Assembly (NCBI GenBank): GCA_910592005.1
Contig: CAJVPP010000489.1
Span: 1-31,256, forward strand
Direction of reading: 5' to 3'
Source of the DNA: Funneliformis mosseae
Taxonomy: Eukaryota > Glomeromycota > Glomeromycetes > Glomerales > Glomeraceae
DNA: 31,256 bases
Below are positions 1-10,977 of the stretch, piece after piece. Made by a program: the position numbers and the translations under genes. The first letter of the stretch is position 1. Each line of letters starts with the position of its first letter. The notes under the pieces were generated by a model. That model ran no database searches. It saw nothing but the letters and a program-made list of their open reading frames with translations, and had not been told where the DNA came from.

Positions 1-135
1 TCGAGTCGAGTTAAATATTTAACTTGACTTGAATTTGACTTGACTCGCAAATCATCGAGTCAAAAAAACATAAACTCAACTCGATTTAAACTCGACTCAG
101 CTTATCTGACTCATGAGTTAACTCGACTCGTCCGG
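1..135. repeat. Palindromic block of degenerate pentamer repeats (CGAGT / ACTCG type)
   Basis: The left edge consists of short repeats close to CGAGT on the left side and ACTCG/ACTTG on the right side. CGAGTCGAGTTAA (2-14) is matched by its exact reverse complement at 118-130, so the block is a large imperfect palindrome. It is far richer in C and G than the DNA to its right. It may be the terminal or subterminal part of a transposon continuing beyond the window, or a decayed microsatellite. A similar block lies at 18520-18665. The family is not recognised. Confidence 0.6.
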
Positions 136-912
136 AACTCTATTAATATTTTCATTATTAAATGAAAATATCTATTTTTTTTTGCCTATTTATAATTATT
201 CTAATTAAACTAAATTTTATACTTTTATTACATATTTGATTATTTTTTAATAGTAATTAAATATAGATTTCTAATTTTTTAACTATAATCAAATTTTTTA
301 ATATGATTTTTATATCTATATAATTGAGATACCAGTATATATTAATTTAATTGATTTTAAAATACTAATATTTTATTTTATAATAAAAATATTAATATAT
401 AATTATCTTAAAGCTTTTAAAATTTTAGTATCATATAGTTAAAGATATGCTATTATATTAAAAGGTAATTTATGAAACTAAATATTAGTAAGAGTAGTAA
501 TTTTATATAAAATATGAGTAAATATATTATTATAATACAAAATTATATGTCAATTATTCATTAAAAATTTTTAATTAATCATTCTAAATTTTAACTTATA
601 TTTAGACTATTTTATTCTATTAATAAGATATTAAATTTACAACTAATAATGATTTTTATAATTATTTTTAAATTTTAATTGAATTGCAACTTAATTATAA
701 CATAAAAAAATTTAATTACATTATAAATTGCATTTTAATTGCATTATTTTTTTTTAATTATGATATTTATCTTTATTTGCAACATTTTTTAAAGCTTGTA
801 GATTTTAGTTTTTTAAATTAAAATTGCCTTAATTTTTTAGTTTTTAAAGTATTATAATATAAAATAATAGTAATATATTCTTTAAATTATTTTTATCTTA
901 TCACATAAAAAT

Positions 913-993
913 ATTATATGTAGATAGCTAAGAAAGAAAAAATTAGAAAAAATTTATTTGTAATTTTCTTTCATTTAGCTATCTACATATAAT
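913..993. repeat. Long inverted repeat / hairpin
   Basis: The arm at 913-940 (ATTATATGTAGATAGCTAA followed by GAAAGAAAA) is the reverse complement of 964-993 apart from a 2-base insertion, with a loop of about 23 bases. The stem of roughly 27 bp contains the mixed word GTAGATAGCTA, so it is not a trivial AT palindrome. It could be the core of a miniature inverted-repeat element or a hairpin RNA. No target-site duplication was identified. Confidence 0.7.
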
Positions 994-3900
994 TTAATTT
1001 ATTAATTTTATTTATAATTATTTATATTAAGATATTAATTAAATATATTTATCTAATTCAATTAATAATATATAATTTGATTCTATTTTTCAATAAAATT
1101 CAATTTTATTTATCATTTAGTAAATAATCTACAAAAATATTTTGAAGATTTTATGCATATCATTTAAAGTTTGTATAAGTATACTTGTTAATTCTTTATA
1201 TTTAAAATAACATTCAAATTTATAGTATTTTTTAAAACTTACTACTTATTCATCTGATTTTTTAAATCTATTTTATTTAGTAATAATGTAAAAAAGCTTA
1301 TTTGCTTTTGTATTAATAATTTACTATTAATAGTAATATTATTTTTTATTACTTTTTAAATCAAAAATTTAAAATTTTAATTTATAGATACTTTACTTAA
1401 TTTTTTTTATAAATAAAATTTCATAAAATTTGATTTTAACTTTAATACTTTTTTATTTCTTTTAAGATATTATATATAAAATAATATATTCTTAAAAAAG
1501 TTTTTTATTTTTAAATTTTGACTTTTGTAAACTTTTCAAATAAATTTCTTTTTTTAATATTAGTAAAAGAAACTCTAGTTCTTTTAACTTTAAAAACCTT
1601 TTTTTTGTCACTTTTATTTTTTTACTTTTTTAGTATTTTGAATAAATCATTTATCAAAAAATTATAATTATTTTGAATATTTAAAATATATATCAATTTA
1701 TTTTTTATATAAAGATTCCTTTAATAGAAATATTAACTACTAAAAAATTTATTATAAATTAAAATTTTAACAAAAAATTTGTTTTAACAAAAATTTTATT
1801 TAATCAAATATATTTTATTATATTCTATATTATATTATAATTTGTTATATATAATAGTAAATTTTATTAGAAAAATTTATTATATAACTATTTTATCTAA
1901 TTAAGCAATTTTTAAATTTATTTGTTATATTAAAATATAAAAAAACTTACTATATTAGTTTAATTAAATTTTTTATATTTTTATAAAAATTAATATATTA
2001 TTATATTTTTTTTATTTTAAATAATTTTATTCTTTAATTATTTTTGTTAAAAGCAATTTTTCTTTGTTTATTTTTTTATTAAAATTATTTTTTCTTTTTA
2101 TAATTTTTACATATATTTTTTATTTTTTTTATTTAAATAAAATCATTTAATAATTATAATAATTTATATAAATTACTTATTATTTTATAATATATTAATT
2201 TATTATTTTTATTAATAAAAATAAAAATAAATTAATAATCTATTAGTTTAATATTATAAACTAAAATACTTCTATATTAACTGTATTTTAAAATTAAAAT
2301 TAATAATTATATTTTTAATATATATAAAATAAATTTATATTATTAATATTAATATTAACTTTATTTTTAAGATAATATATAATTTTTATTATGATATTTT
2401 CTTTAAAATGCTTATAAATGATAAATAAAATAATATAATTAAATAATAAATAAAAGATTGATTTTTATAATTAACTTTAGAAAAATATTAATCAGTAAAC
2501 AGTTTATTTAATAATAATAATAAATGAGTTTACCTTAGTTAGTATTCTGTACTATACAAATATTTTTAAGAGAATTAAGAATAAACTATCTAAAGAAAAT
2601 ATAAATTAAATATACTGTAAAGGTAAAAAAAAATATCTCCTATTTATATAAAAATAATTACATATAAATATTAATAAGATAAATAAAATAAAAATATTAA
2701 ATATAATAAATAAAATATATAAAATAAATATATAAATAAAATAATAATATAGAAATAATAAATATAATAAATAAAATAGATGCTTTAAATGACTTAAATG
2801 ATATTTATAATTTCTTTAAGATTAATATTATCTTTTAGATTCTTTAGAACATTATTATCAATATTTTTTAATTTAATAATATTAAGTAATATCAAAAAAT
2901 TATATATAAGAATTATACTGATTCTTATTTTAAAAAAGAAATAATAAAAATATTATAAATTTATTATAAATTAGATTATATGTATTCTTAATTTTAATAT
3001 TATAAAATATGAAAAATAGCTTTAAATTTATTTAAAATATTAATTTTATAATTTATATATTAAAAAAATCATATAATGATATTATTTCAAAATAAAAGAA
3101 AATAATTAAAGTTAATAATAAATTAAATATTAAAAAAAGTAACTTTAATTAATAATATATAAATAGTATTTAATAGTTTAACATTATTTAATATTCTTAG
3201 TCTTTTATATATTAAAGTTAATATTTTATTAAAATTAAAAATATTTTTATTTAATATTATTTTTATAATAATAAAATTAATATAATAGATAATGTTATAG
3301 TAATAATTCTTTATAATTTTAATTTATTATTAATAATTTTAATTTAACAAATAATAATATAACTTTAATAATTATTTGTGATAAATTATTAAAAAACTTA
3401 AATTATTCAAATAAATTAGATTTTTTCTTATTATTAATATATCACTTATATTTTAAATTTAATAGTTATTAAAAAAATTTAAATTAATTAATAAATCTAT
3501 TAAAAAAATATAATCTCTAATATTTATATTAAATCTTTACATCTATAAATAATAGTTTAAAAATATAAATATATTATTTATTTAATATTTGAAATAAATA
3601 TTAAATAAAATAAATTTCACTTATTATATTAGAAACAAATATGAATACATTATTTATTACTAATAATTAAAGATTTTTAATAATATTTTATTAATTATAA
3701 TTTAAAATTATTATAATTAAATTATAAATATTAATAATATAATTAATAATTTTATATATTAAATAAAGATATAATAATTTTTTTAAAACTAATTAAAAAA
3801 TTTAAATAATAAAATTTTTATATATAATAATATATGTAATTAACTAAATATTAATTAAATTTCTCATTATTAGATTTAAAAATAAATATTTATAATTAAA

Positions 3901-4014
3901 AATAATATTAAATAAATAAAACAAAAGAGTTAATATTAGATTAACTGAATATTCTTTAATTTTGATATTAATTTTAGCTTTAATAATAATATTAATAAAT
4001 AATATTAAAAATAT

Positions 4015-4870
4015 AAGTAGATATTAGTATTTTTTCTTGCTAATATTTTAAAAAAGATCTTTTAGAAATTAATAAAATATTAGGATAATCTTTTTGCTTA
4101 TTTCAAAATAAGAAATATGAACTATTTTTAATTGAAATTTTTTAGATATTAAATAACATTTGTAAATAAAAAATTTATATTAAGCTTATTTAGAATTTAA
4201 TAAAAAAATTTTATAGATATAAGCTTGAATTTTGTAAAAAAATCTAAATTTAATAATTACTAATGACTCTAATAAAAATTTTTAAAAAGATTCACAATAA
4301 TTTATTGAATAGCAAATACTTACATCATCTGTATAAAATAAAAATTTAGAAAATAGCTTAAATCAATATATTTAGCATCCTTATAATTTTAGATCCACTT
4401 TAATATAAGATAAAGACTGATCTTCAAATAAAAGATATTTATCAGTGATTGAAAATTATTTAACTAAGTATAACCAAGAAATTTTAGAAAGGTTACAAAA
4501 GAAAAATAAGAGGTAATATGCTAAATGTAAAACTTAGTTCTTAGTATCATAATTCACAAAACTGCTCTTTAAAGAATTAAGTTTGCTCTAACAAAGAGAA
4601 TATTTCAAGATATAAATACATTATGTTTAGTTTAAGCAATAGCCTAAATTACTACTATAATTTGAGCTCAGTAACTTTTAGTCATCATGTATAGATTGAT
4701 ATTTATTAATATTCTTTTTCTGTCATACTGTATTTCTTTACATTCTATCTATAATAATATTTAAATATGCAATTTTTTATTCTAAAATCATTTTAATGTA
4801 AAAAGTCATTTTTGCAACTAATATATAATTGATACAAATAAATTTATTATATAAATTTCTCTATTCTTAA
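4015..4870 (+). repeat. Degenerate repeat family, copy A
   Basis: This segment aligns by eye, with small gaps, to the reverse complement of about 12080-13110. Matching words include TTTAATATAAGATAAAG (near 4400), ATTTAACTAAGTATAA (near 4460) and AATTTATTGAATAG (near 4297). Many differences between copies are transitions. Both copies carry stops in all frames, so if this was a transposase gene it is dead; the family could not be named. The boundaries are where alignment by eye fades. Copy A lacks the 178-bp miniature element present in copy B. Confidence 0.8.
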
Positions 4871-5202
4871 TCGATTCTAAACTAAAGAAATTTTTAGATT
4901 ATTCTAAATAAACTTTAACTGGACTGTTACAATTTATATAAAAGCATGTTTATTAACTTACTTACTGTATCTTTAATATTTAACTGTGAAATTATTTTTG
5001 AGTTTAAAATAATAAATAAATATTGTGAATCTACAAATAAAATTATAAAATATAAAGGTTAAAAATAATAGTTTTACTACCACTATCTTTAAAAAACATT
5101 CTGATAATAATTAATATTTCTAAACCTGTTTCTTGCATAATCATCATAAAATGCTCTTAATGAAAATTAAAAGTAAATTATCAATTAAACTAATTTTTCA
5201 TA

Positions 5203-5968
5203 CAGTGTAGAACCTCTATAATAGAAACTTTACTATAATAAAATGAAACAAATTTAAAATGCAAAAAAAGATTTTATTATATATAAAATTGAAAATTTAA
5301 TTCATAAACTATGATTTGTACTTAAAATCTTGGATAGAATTTCAATATCCTTAATATTGATAAAGTTATATCAGGTTAAATTTATCTAAAATTAATTATA
5401 AAATTTGAAATTGAAAAAAATATTTAATGACAAATTTATAAGAATATTTCTTTTATCTTTTATATATTTTAATTTAAATATCATTATAAATTGAATTATA
5501 TAAAGATATATTAGGGTATAACAAAAGAAATACACAATAATATTGCAATTACACATAGGTTAGATTATAATAAATTATTTCTAAAGCATTAGATTCAGTT
5601 CCTTTAATTACAATTCAAAATATGCACAAAATCATAGCAATTTATAAATATTTATAGAAAAGGTATTACTATAAAAATGGCGGAGTTGCAACTAAAAAAT
5701 ATAAGTTTTATCATCATGTATCTGATGCAATTTATAATGAAATAATAAAATAAAATAAATTGTTCCATACGATTTTTAATTCTAATTTATGATTGGTTCA
5801 TATATGTGTTACACGATTCTTACATAATTTACAAAATTGAAAAAAAAAACTTTTTTTTTATAAATTGATTAAATATAAATCATTTTTTTTTTTATTTGAT
5901 TAAATCCAATCAGTGGATTAAAGTTTATTAATGTTTTTTTAAGTTCCTATTATAGAGGTTTCGCACTG
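5203..5968. mobile_element. Non-autonomous Tc1/mariner-pogo-like element (MITE)
   Basis: The left end begins CAGTGTAGAACCTCTATA and the reverse complement of the right end begins CAGTGCGAAACCTCTATA. Over 26 bases there are four mismatches, all transitions. CAGTG followed by ACCTCTATAATA is the style of pogo/Tigger-type Tc1/mariner ends, which duplicate a TA target. The left flank is TA (5201-5202); the right flank is AA, one change from TA. The 766-bp interior has no transposase ORF, so it would depend on a transposase encoded elsewhere. Confidence 0.75.
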
Positions 5969-6752
5969 AAGTTTATTTTCTCCTGATTGGCTACTTGAAA
6001 TTTAGTTTTTTCATGTTCAAACCTGACGTTTAACATTGTTTTGTATATCAAACTTTTTCTAATAAAGAATTAAGACGAGACATAGTAACGTTAATTCAGA
6101 ATAAAAGTATACAGATCTTTTTTAGATATTTTGTGCATTACGACGTATCTATCCTCCGAAAATTTTAGTACTTCGTTAAACGAAAGTTAAAAAACCAATA
6201 CTAAAACGATAAAATTTAAACAATATAATAATTTTCATCCATTTGATAAATCTGATGATGCATAATGTTTGACATAGATAATTAATGTTGATTTTCTGTT
6301 GCACAATTTAGTACTGGAAGTTTAAAAAAGTGATTTAATAAGTGAAAGTGAGTGCAACAAATATTTCTTATGAAATATGAATACTACTCTTTATATTGGA
6401 GTATTTTTATTTTGATTTGGCTTGAAGCCAAATGATGTGTCCAATTGAAATGACCTCGGCACAAATTAGTTTACACCACCATGTTTTTCTTATTGCGCCG
6501 CCTTCATTACCTTTTAAAAATATTTTATAACGGGCGCTCATACTTTTTATTAAGTTTCTGCAATTAATAAGTTAATCGTCGTCATGGAATATTCGATTGC
6601 ACAAATAAATTATGGTATGTTACACATAAAATGATCGACCCCTCTACGGTATAAGTAGACCCAGAAAGAGCGTTGGTTTTTTGATTACATTTTCTTCTCT
6701 TATCAAAAACCGTTAAAATTGAAATTTATGCTCATTAAGATCACACTCTTCA
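5969..6752. other. Intergenic region upstream of the membrane-protein gene
   Basis: The composition returns to ordinary intergenic values with scattered C and G. No ORF of note is present. It holds a TATA-like site (6650-6657) and a 12-codon upstream reading frame starting at 6728, which overlaps the start of the next gene in another frame. Confidence 0.5.
6650..6657 (+). promoter_or_regulatory. TATA-like element upstream of the 6753 ORF
   Basis: TATAAGTA lies about 100 bp before the ATG, after a locally C-rich stretch (CGACCCCTCTACGG). Position and sequence suit a core promoter for the plus-strand gene at 6753. Assigned by pattern only. Confidence 0.35.
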
Positions 6753-7553
6753 ATGCCTACAATTAGAATTATAAGAATTGGTTACTACAAACAAAATGAT
6801 CAAATATATTTTGGCGATTTGCTTGATTTGTTGATTATCACGATATTCGGCATCTACATTTGTTCACATCTTTATAAAAAATTGAACGTCAAGAATTATA
6901 ATATACTTTTATTACAATTTCTAAGTGTATCTTTTGGTACATTTGGAATGTTCTTTGAACGCGATAGTACGATCGAAGCTGCCATACAAGGGTCATCAGC
7001 CGTCATTTTTTGGTTGCTCAATATGATGGTACTGGAATTTAATAAATCAAATCAAAAAAACACCAATGAAAATGAAATAATTGGCGAAATCTTGACATCT
7101 TTTATCAATCTCTTAAACGTGGCTCGTCTGTATGCTGATTCGAAACATGACTTGTTCATGTACATTGAAATCTTTAAAATACTTTTATCTTTAATCAGTA
7201 TTTTTAATTGGATACCAAAAATATTACTATTAATGACTCCATTAATTCTTGAAGGGTTGATTTTGGTTATTAAATTAGACGGTTACATCATTAAAAGCGT
7301 AATAATATTCTCCATCATATTGTCTTTGACGATTTCTCTTGAGACTTTATCATCTCAAGAGTTCACAGTTAAATATCCAGAATCCAGTAACCTTCACGAG
7401 TTGATAGCCATTCCGGTTTATCTTTATTTTTTTGGACTCCTTTTTGTCCTTATAATGTATATACTTATAAATTTGATGTATGTAATTTCTCCAATGATTG
7501 GAATCGGTGAAAATTTTGGTTGTCTGCTATCTAGTTCAGTTCTGAAATATTAG
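6753..7553 (+). CDS. Hypothetical multi-pass membrane protein (266 aa)
   Basis: I do not recognise the family. The single uninterrupted frame encodes 266 residues, long enough to be significant in DNA this AT-rich, and its third positions and GC content look coding. About seven hydrophobic spans are visible: residues 22-41, 49-68, 79-96, 134-153, 156-175, 179-196 and 217-245. A hydrophilic Asn/Lys/Glu-rich loop lies at about 97-112 and a short polar loop at 198-213. The start is the first ATG after an in-frame TGA at 6720-6722. A 12-codon upstream frame (from 6728) overlaps this ATG and could reduce translation. There is no clear signal peptide and no catalytic motif. Splicing to further exons on either side cannot be excluded. 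It could be an orphan membrane protein of the lineage. Confidence 0.6.
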   Translation: MPTIRIIRIGYYKQNDQIYFGDLLDLLIITIFGIYICSHLYKKLNVKNYNILLLQFLSVSFGTFGMFFERDSTIEAAIQGSSAVIFWLLNMMVLEFNKSNQKNTNENEIIGEILTSFINLLNVARLYADSKHDLFMYIEIFKILLSLISIFNWIPKILLLMTPLILEGLILVIKLDGYIIKSVIIFSIILSLTISLETLSSQEFTVKYPESSNLHELIAIPVYLYFFGLLFVLIMYILINLMYVISPMIGIGENFGCLLSSSVLKY

Positions 7554-8206
7554 TAATAGTAAGCTGGTTTGGTCTTCGCATGTGACTTTGAAAATTAGCC
7601 AGTTTAACGATTCGGCCAGAAATTTTCCACAAGCAAATTTAATTTATAGATACAATCACACGTAAATTTTAAACTTTTACAATATGTAATATATTACATT
7701 AATTACTAGAGATTAGAAATCATGTTATTGAATCAGTTTTATTAGAAACTAATTAAGTTCTTAAAAAATTCATCTCTTCTTTATCTTAATTATTACACCA
7801 GATGACAAGACTTTACATCATATTTCGAGTTGTTAATATTATATATAATTTTAAATATTTTTTGATAGTAATAGAAAAGTATAAATAATAACATTTTTGT
7901 AAAAAAGTTTTATTTATTACTTGATAAAATTTATCACACCTTTATTCTTCTAAACACTTTTATTAATTTGTTTTAATCAAATTTAATAATCTAATAATAA
8001 TAACAATAGGATAATAGTATAACTTATCACATCACGCCATTAAAATGGTTAAGGACTTTCTATCAGTTGGCTATAACGATTGATAAAATTTTATAAATTG
8101 GACTGCAACATTTTTTTCCTATATTACTATTTACTCAACATACGTGTATCGTTTCATGTGCGAAAAGTAAATAATTTGTGATACGGTCAATTTCATGATC
8201 ATTGTG
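7554..8206. other. Intergenic, no gene seen
   Basis: AT-rich spacer between the convergent membrane-protein and CBM19-like genes. It holds a short Rhizophagus-like repeat-style word, TTCGGCCAGAAATTTT, near 7612, which resembles words at 21990-22070. Otherwise featureless. Confidence 0.5.
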
Positions 8207-8266
8207 TAGAGGTTAATTAACCGGTTATTAACCGGTTAAAGAATTTTTGGCCGGTTCCAACCTTTA
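8207..8266. repeat. 60-bp inverted-repeat relic with AACCGGTT palindromes
   Basis: It starts TAGAGGTT and ends AACCTTTA, and carries AACCGGTT at 8219-8226 and 8230-8237 (11-bp spacing) plus GGCCGG at 8249-8254. The flanks are TCATTGTG and TCATTTAT (5 of 8 identical), as a decayed 8-bp target duplication might look. TAGAGGT-type ends are common in hAT elements, so this may be a solo-end or miniature hAT relic. Tentative. Confidence 0.4.
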
Positions 8267-8478
8267 TCATTTATTTTTTTCTTCAGTCACTATTAATTTT
8301 TTTTTACTTGAGCAAAATCTTTACTTTGCCAAGACCGACTTTTTATTTTTTTTTTATCATGACATCATTGTCACTTGAATTATTTGAACGTTTAATTATT
8401 GGACTTTGACTTTTATCATATGGTACAACAAGGTACTGTAATGTACAATTAATAAAGTGAAAATATGCATCTACAAAC

Positions 8479-8484
8479 TTTATT
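8479..8484 (-). terminator. AATAAA-type poly(A) signal of the tandem CBM19-like gene
   Basis: AATAAA on the minus strand about 110 bases beyond the stop codon at 8591-8593, a suitable place for 3' end formation. In DNA this AT-rich the hexamer also arises by chance. Confidence 0.3.
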
Positions 8485-8590
8485 TATAATTATTATCATA
8501 GGATGCTAATTATATTCTACACAAAACTTAAAAATAAAAACTAATTATTAATTAATAATTGCTTATAATGTAGGTATTAATATAGGTGGC

Positions 8591-9504
8591 TTATAGATTT
8601 TTGCGTGCTTGGTCAAGACGATCTATGCGGTCTTGTTCGGTTGCTATTAGAGAGAAAATATAAAACAATTATTGATTAAATCGAATTTCAAGGTCCAAAT
8701 AATAATAAAAAAAACTTTAATTGAAGTTCATCAAAAAATACTTACAACAAGTAATAGTAGTACCGCATTTATTTACCAAAGGTGCTACAATACATATCGT
8801 TCCACCACCACAAGCTTGAAGTTGGAATTGATTAACAAATTTTCCATCCTTAAGTACAGTAGCGCATTTAGCAAAAACTTGACCAATGCAAGCAGTTTCA
8901 TTAACTTGACATGGTTGATCGGCTGTAAACGTTGAGAATTTCTCTGTTAAATCTTCGGCATTGTCAGCATTTATTTTTCGAAACTCTGCTTTACCCACTC
9001 CTTCGTTACATGCTGTTTTTGGTGGTGGTGGAACGAATGGATCTGATTTACCAGTGGCGCTAAATTTACCACGCGCTACATCAATTCGTCTATTACGATC
9101 TTCCAAGTTGGCTATTTCAAAAAAAGCAAATTTTTTATATTTATTATTTTTATGTTTGTTTCTTTATAAGGGTTAAAGGTAACCTGATACTCACTACAAG
9201 TGATGGACGTTCCAGGCTTCAATACCAAAGGGAGTACATAACATTTTAAATCACCACCACAAGGTTGTATAGAAAATCTATTAACAAGTTTTCCGTTTTC
9301 AAATACTTTATGACATTTAGCAAAATCTCCTTTAATACAGGCATTACTGCCTTCTTCACATTCTGAATCCTTAGTCAAGCTTTCGAATTTTTTTTCTAAT
9401 TCTTCTGCCAAGTCAGCATTTTGACTTTGGATTTCAGGAGTTTGAGATGAAGAAAGTGTAACAAGAGCTGAAATGGTGATGGCTAAAATTCCGAAGACCT
9501 TCAT
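8591..9504 (-). CDS. Secreted protein with two tandem CBM19-like chitin-binding modules (242 aa, 3 exons)
   Basis: The exons, on the minus strand, are 9504-9195, 9111-8746 and 8643-8591. Introns of 83 and 102 bp start GTGAGT and GTAAGT and end TAG; both are phase 1. Residues 1-20 are a signal peptide. A helical segment (NADLAEELEKKFESL, 29-43) precedes module 1, with cysteines 49, 56, 64, 82, 88 and 103. A linker (104-150) with LEDRNRRIDVAR and a PPPP stretch follows. Helix NADNAEDLTEKFSTF (151-165) then precedes module 2, with cysteines 171, 178, 186, 204, 210 and 225. Both modules share the spacing 7-8-18-6-15. The pattern AC-I-G-x-FAKC ... PLV-x-PG-T-ITC matches the CBM19 family known from fungal chitinases. 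No catalytic domain is present, so the likely role is binding chitin in the wall or outside the cell. The last 17 residues (STEQDRIDRLDQARKNL) come from a 53-base exon. Module 2 has an unpaired-looking pair, C138 and C219. The paralogue lies at 27606. Confidence 0.85.
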
Positions 9505-10977
9505 TTTTGTTTTGATTTAATTGTTTTTTTTAATAAATTATTTTTTTCTTTTTAAACGTTAAAATAAAAAAATTTTTTTGATTCCAAGAATAATCCTAAG
9601 TTATAATAAAAGTGAACTAGAGAATTTTAGGGAATGGCTAGAACTTTTCACAAAAAAACGACCTTTTTTATAATTAAATTTCCTATAATCTTTTTTTTTT
9701 TAAAAAAAAAATTACACGAAAATTTGTTTATAAATACTTTTTTGAGTACAATATTCTTTTAGAACAAAGGCTTTTGCCCATTTTCTTATTAAGGTAATTA
9801 TTTATATTGCTCTGTTATCATATCATAATAAATCCGTTATTGGTGACTTTTCAATTTCAAATTAACAAGTAGTTTAAAAAAAAAAAAAATCTTTTTATTA
9901 ATATCGAATGATCACGCCCTTTTTAAAAGATTCGCGAATGAGAAGGAATGATATAAAAATAGCATGATTAGGAAGATGAAATTTTTAAAATAAATGGGCC
10001 AATCCAATTAATGCATTCATTTATTCATGCAAGTCAAAAAAAAACCACTTTCTGAAAAGAAGAAATATTGAACATGTTTCATGAAACCGAATCCTACCTT
10101 TGTTTGATGATTTATCTTATTCTTGCTGTTTCAATGAACAAAAGTTTATAAGGATTCGAATGCATGCCTATGCAACACTCCCTAAATTTAAAATCTTGTG
10201 ACATTATTTCTCGATTCCTTTCTTTTGGAGAAATTTTAAAAAAAGATGTTGATTTGTTAACTGATACTTGTGTTTACCATATGAATGAATTAAGTTAATT
10301 TTTTCACCTTTTTTTTTAACAAAAAAAAAAAAAAAAATTTATTGGACAAGTACAAAAACAATTATAATCTATCATCTATGAACATTCCTAACATTCTTAG
10401 ATATACCCGCGAGCAGTGTAACAAAAACAAATAAGTATTATATGTAAATGATATTTATATTTTTGTTATTTTCTCATTTTACTTTTTGAGCTCCTCGTTA
10501 AATTGTCAGATATGCATTATGCAATGCAATTATTCATTAATCAAACATTCAAACTTCTACCAAATAAGTTTCTTTACAATTATGAATAAATTATCGTTTA
10601 CATTTGTTATCTTGATTATTCAGCATAATGTCACTTATTTATTGACAATTTATTATTATACTTAAAAATCTAAATTAACATGATGTTTTAATGCAAAGCA
10701 TATGACGGTGAATCTCAAAATATGTAAATAAAAATAGTGATAATATGTTGTTTATAAGTTTTCTGGTAAAAAGTACTTTTAAATTTTAAATTTTAGGTAG
10801 AAATATTTTTTAATTAGAAAAACTACTTTATATGTATACTCAGCTTCTGGTAACCAAATATAAATCGATGCCATTCTCGGTAACTTTGACTTTTTTTTTT
10901 CAATATTAATCTAAATCCAATTCTAATCCACAGTAAATACTTATTCATCTAATAAATAATTCTGTCTATTAATCTGT
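9505..10977. other. Intergenic, upstream of the tandem CBM19-like gene
   Basis: No gene is seen. The minus-strand 5' leader just above the ATG (9505-9540) is A-rich, like that of the paralogue at 28052. An A17 tract (10321-10337) preceded by a T tract (about 10309-10318) forms an A/T hairpin-prone site. The rest is low-complexity AT sequence. Confidence 0.45.

Larger units (their letters stand above)
136..5202. other. Extremely AT-rich, gene-free island 1
   Basis: About 5 kb of almost pure A/T with very few CG dinucleotides and stop codons in every frame. No gene is supported. The first 2 kb is T-rich on the plus strand; beyond that A and T are balanced. Identifiable content is a strong hairpin (913-993) and one copy of a repeat family (about 4015-4870). 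The composition is typical of old transposon DNA decayed by C-to-T change; this mechanism is inferred. Confidence 0.7.

Noticed and set aside
136..5202. A mitochondrial DNA insertion as the source of the AT-rich island
   Set aside because: No mitochondrial gene, tRNA or rRNA segment was recognised, and the island contains transposon-type repeats instead.
8672..9176. Plus-strand frames at 8672-8935 and 8961-9176
   Set aside because: They lie antisense to the well-supported exons of the tandem CBM19-like gene and encode no recognisable protein.
9112..9194. Reading straight through the first CBM19-like module into NPYKETN... as the protein end
   Set aside because: The read-through crosses a GTGAGT donor, and splicing to 9111 restores a second module and the conserved DRxxR segment in frame. 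The paralogue shows the same splice position.
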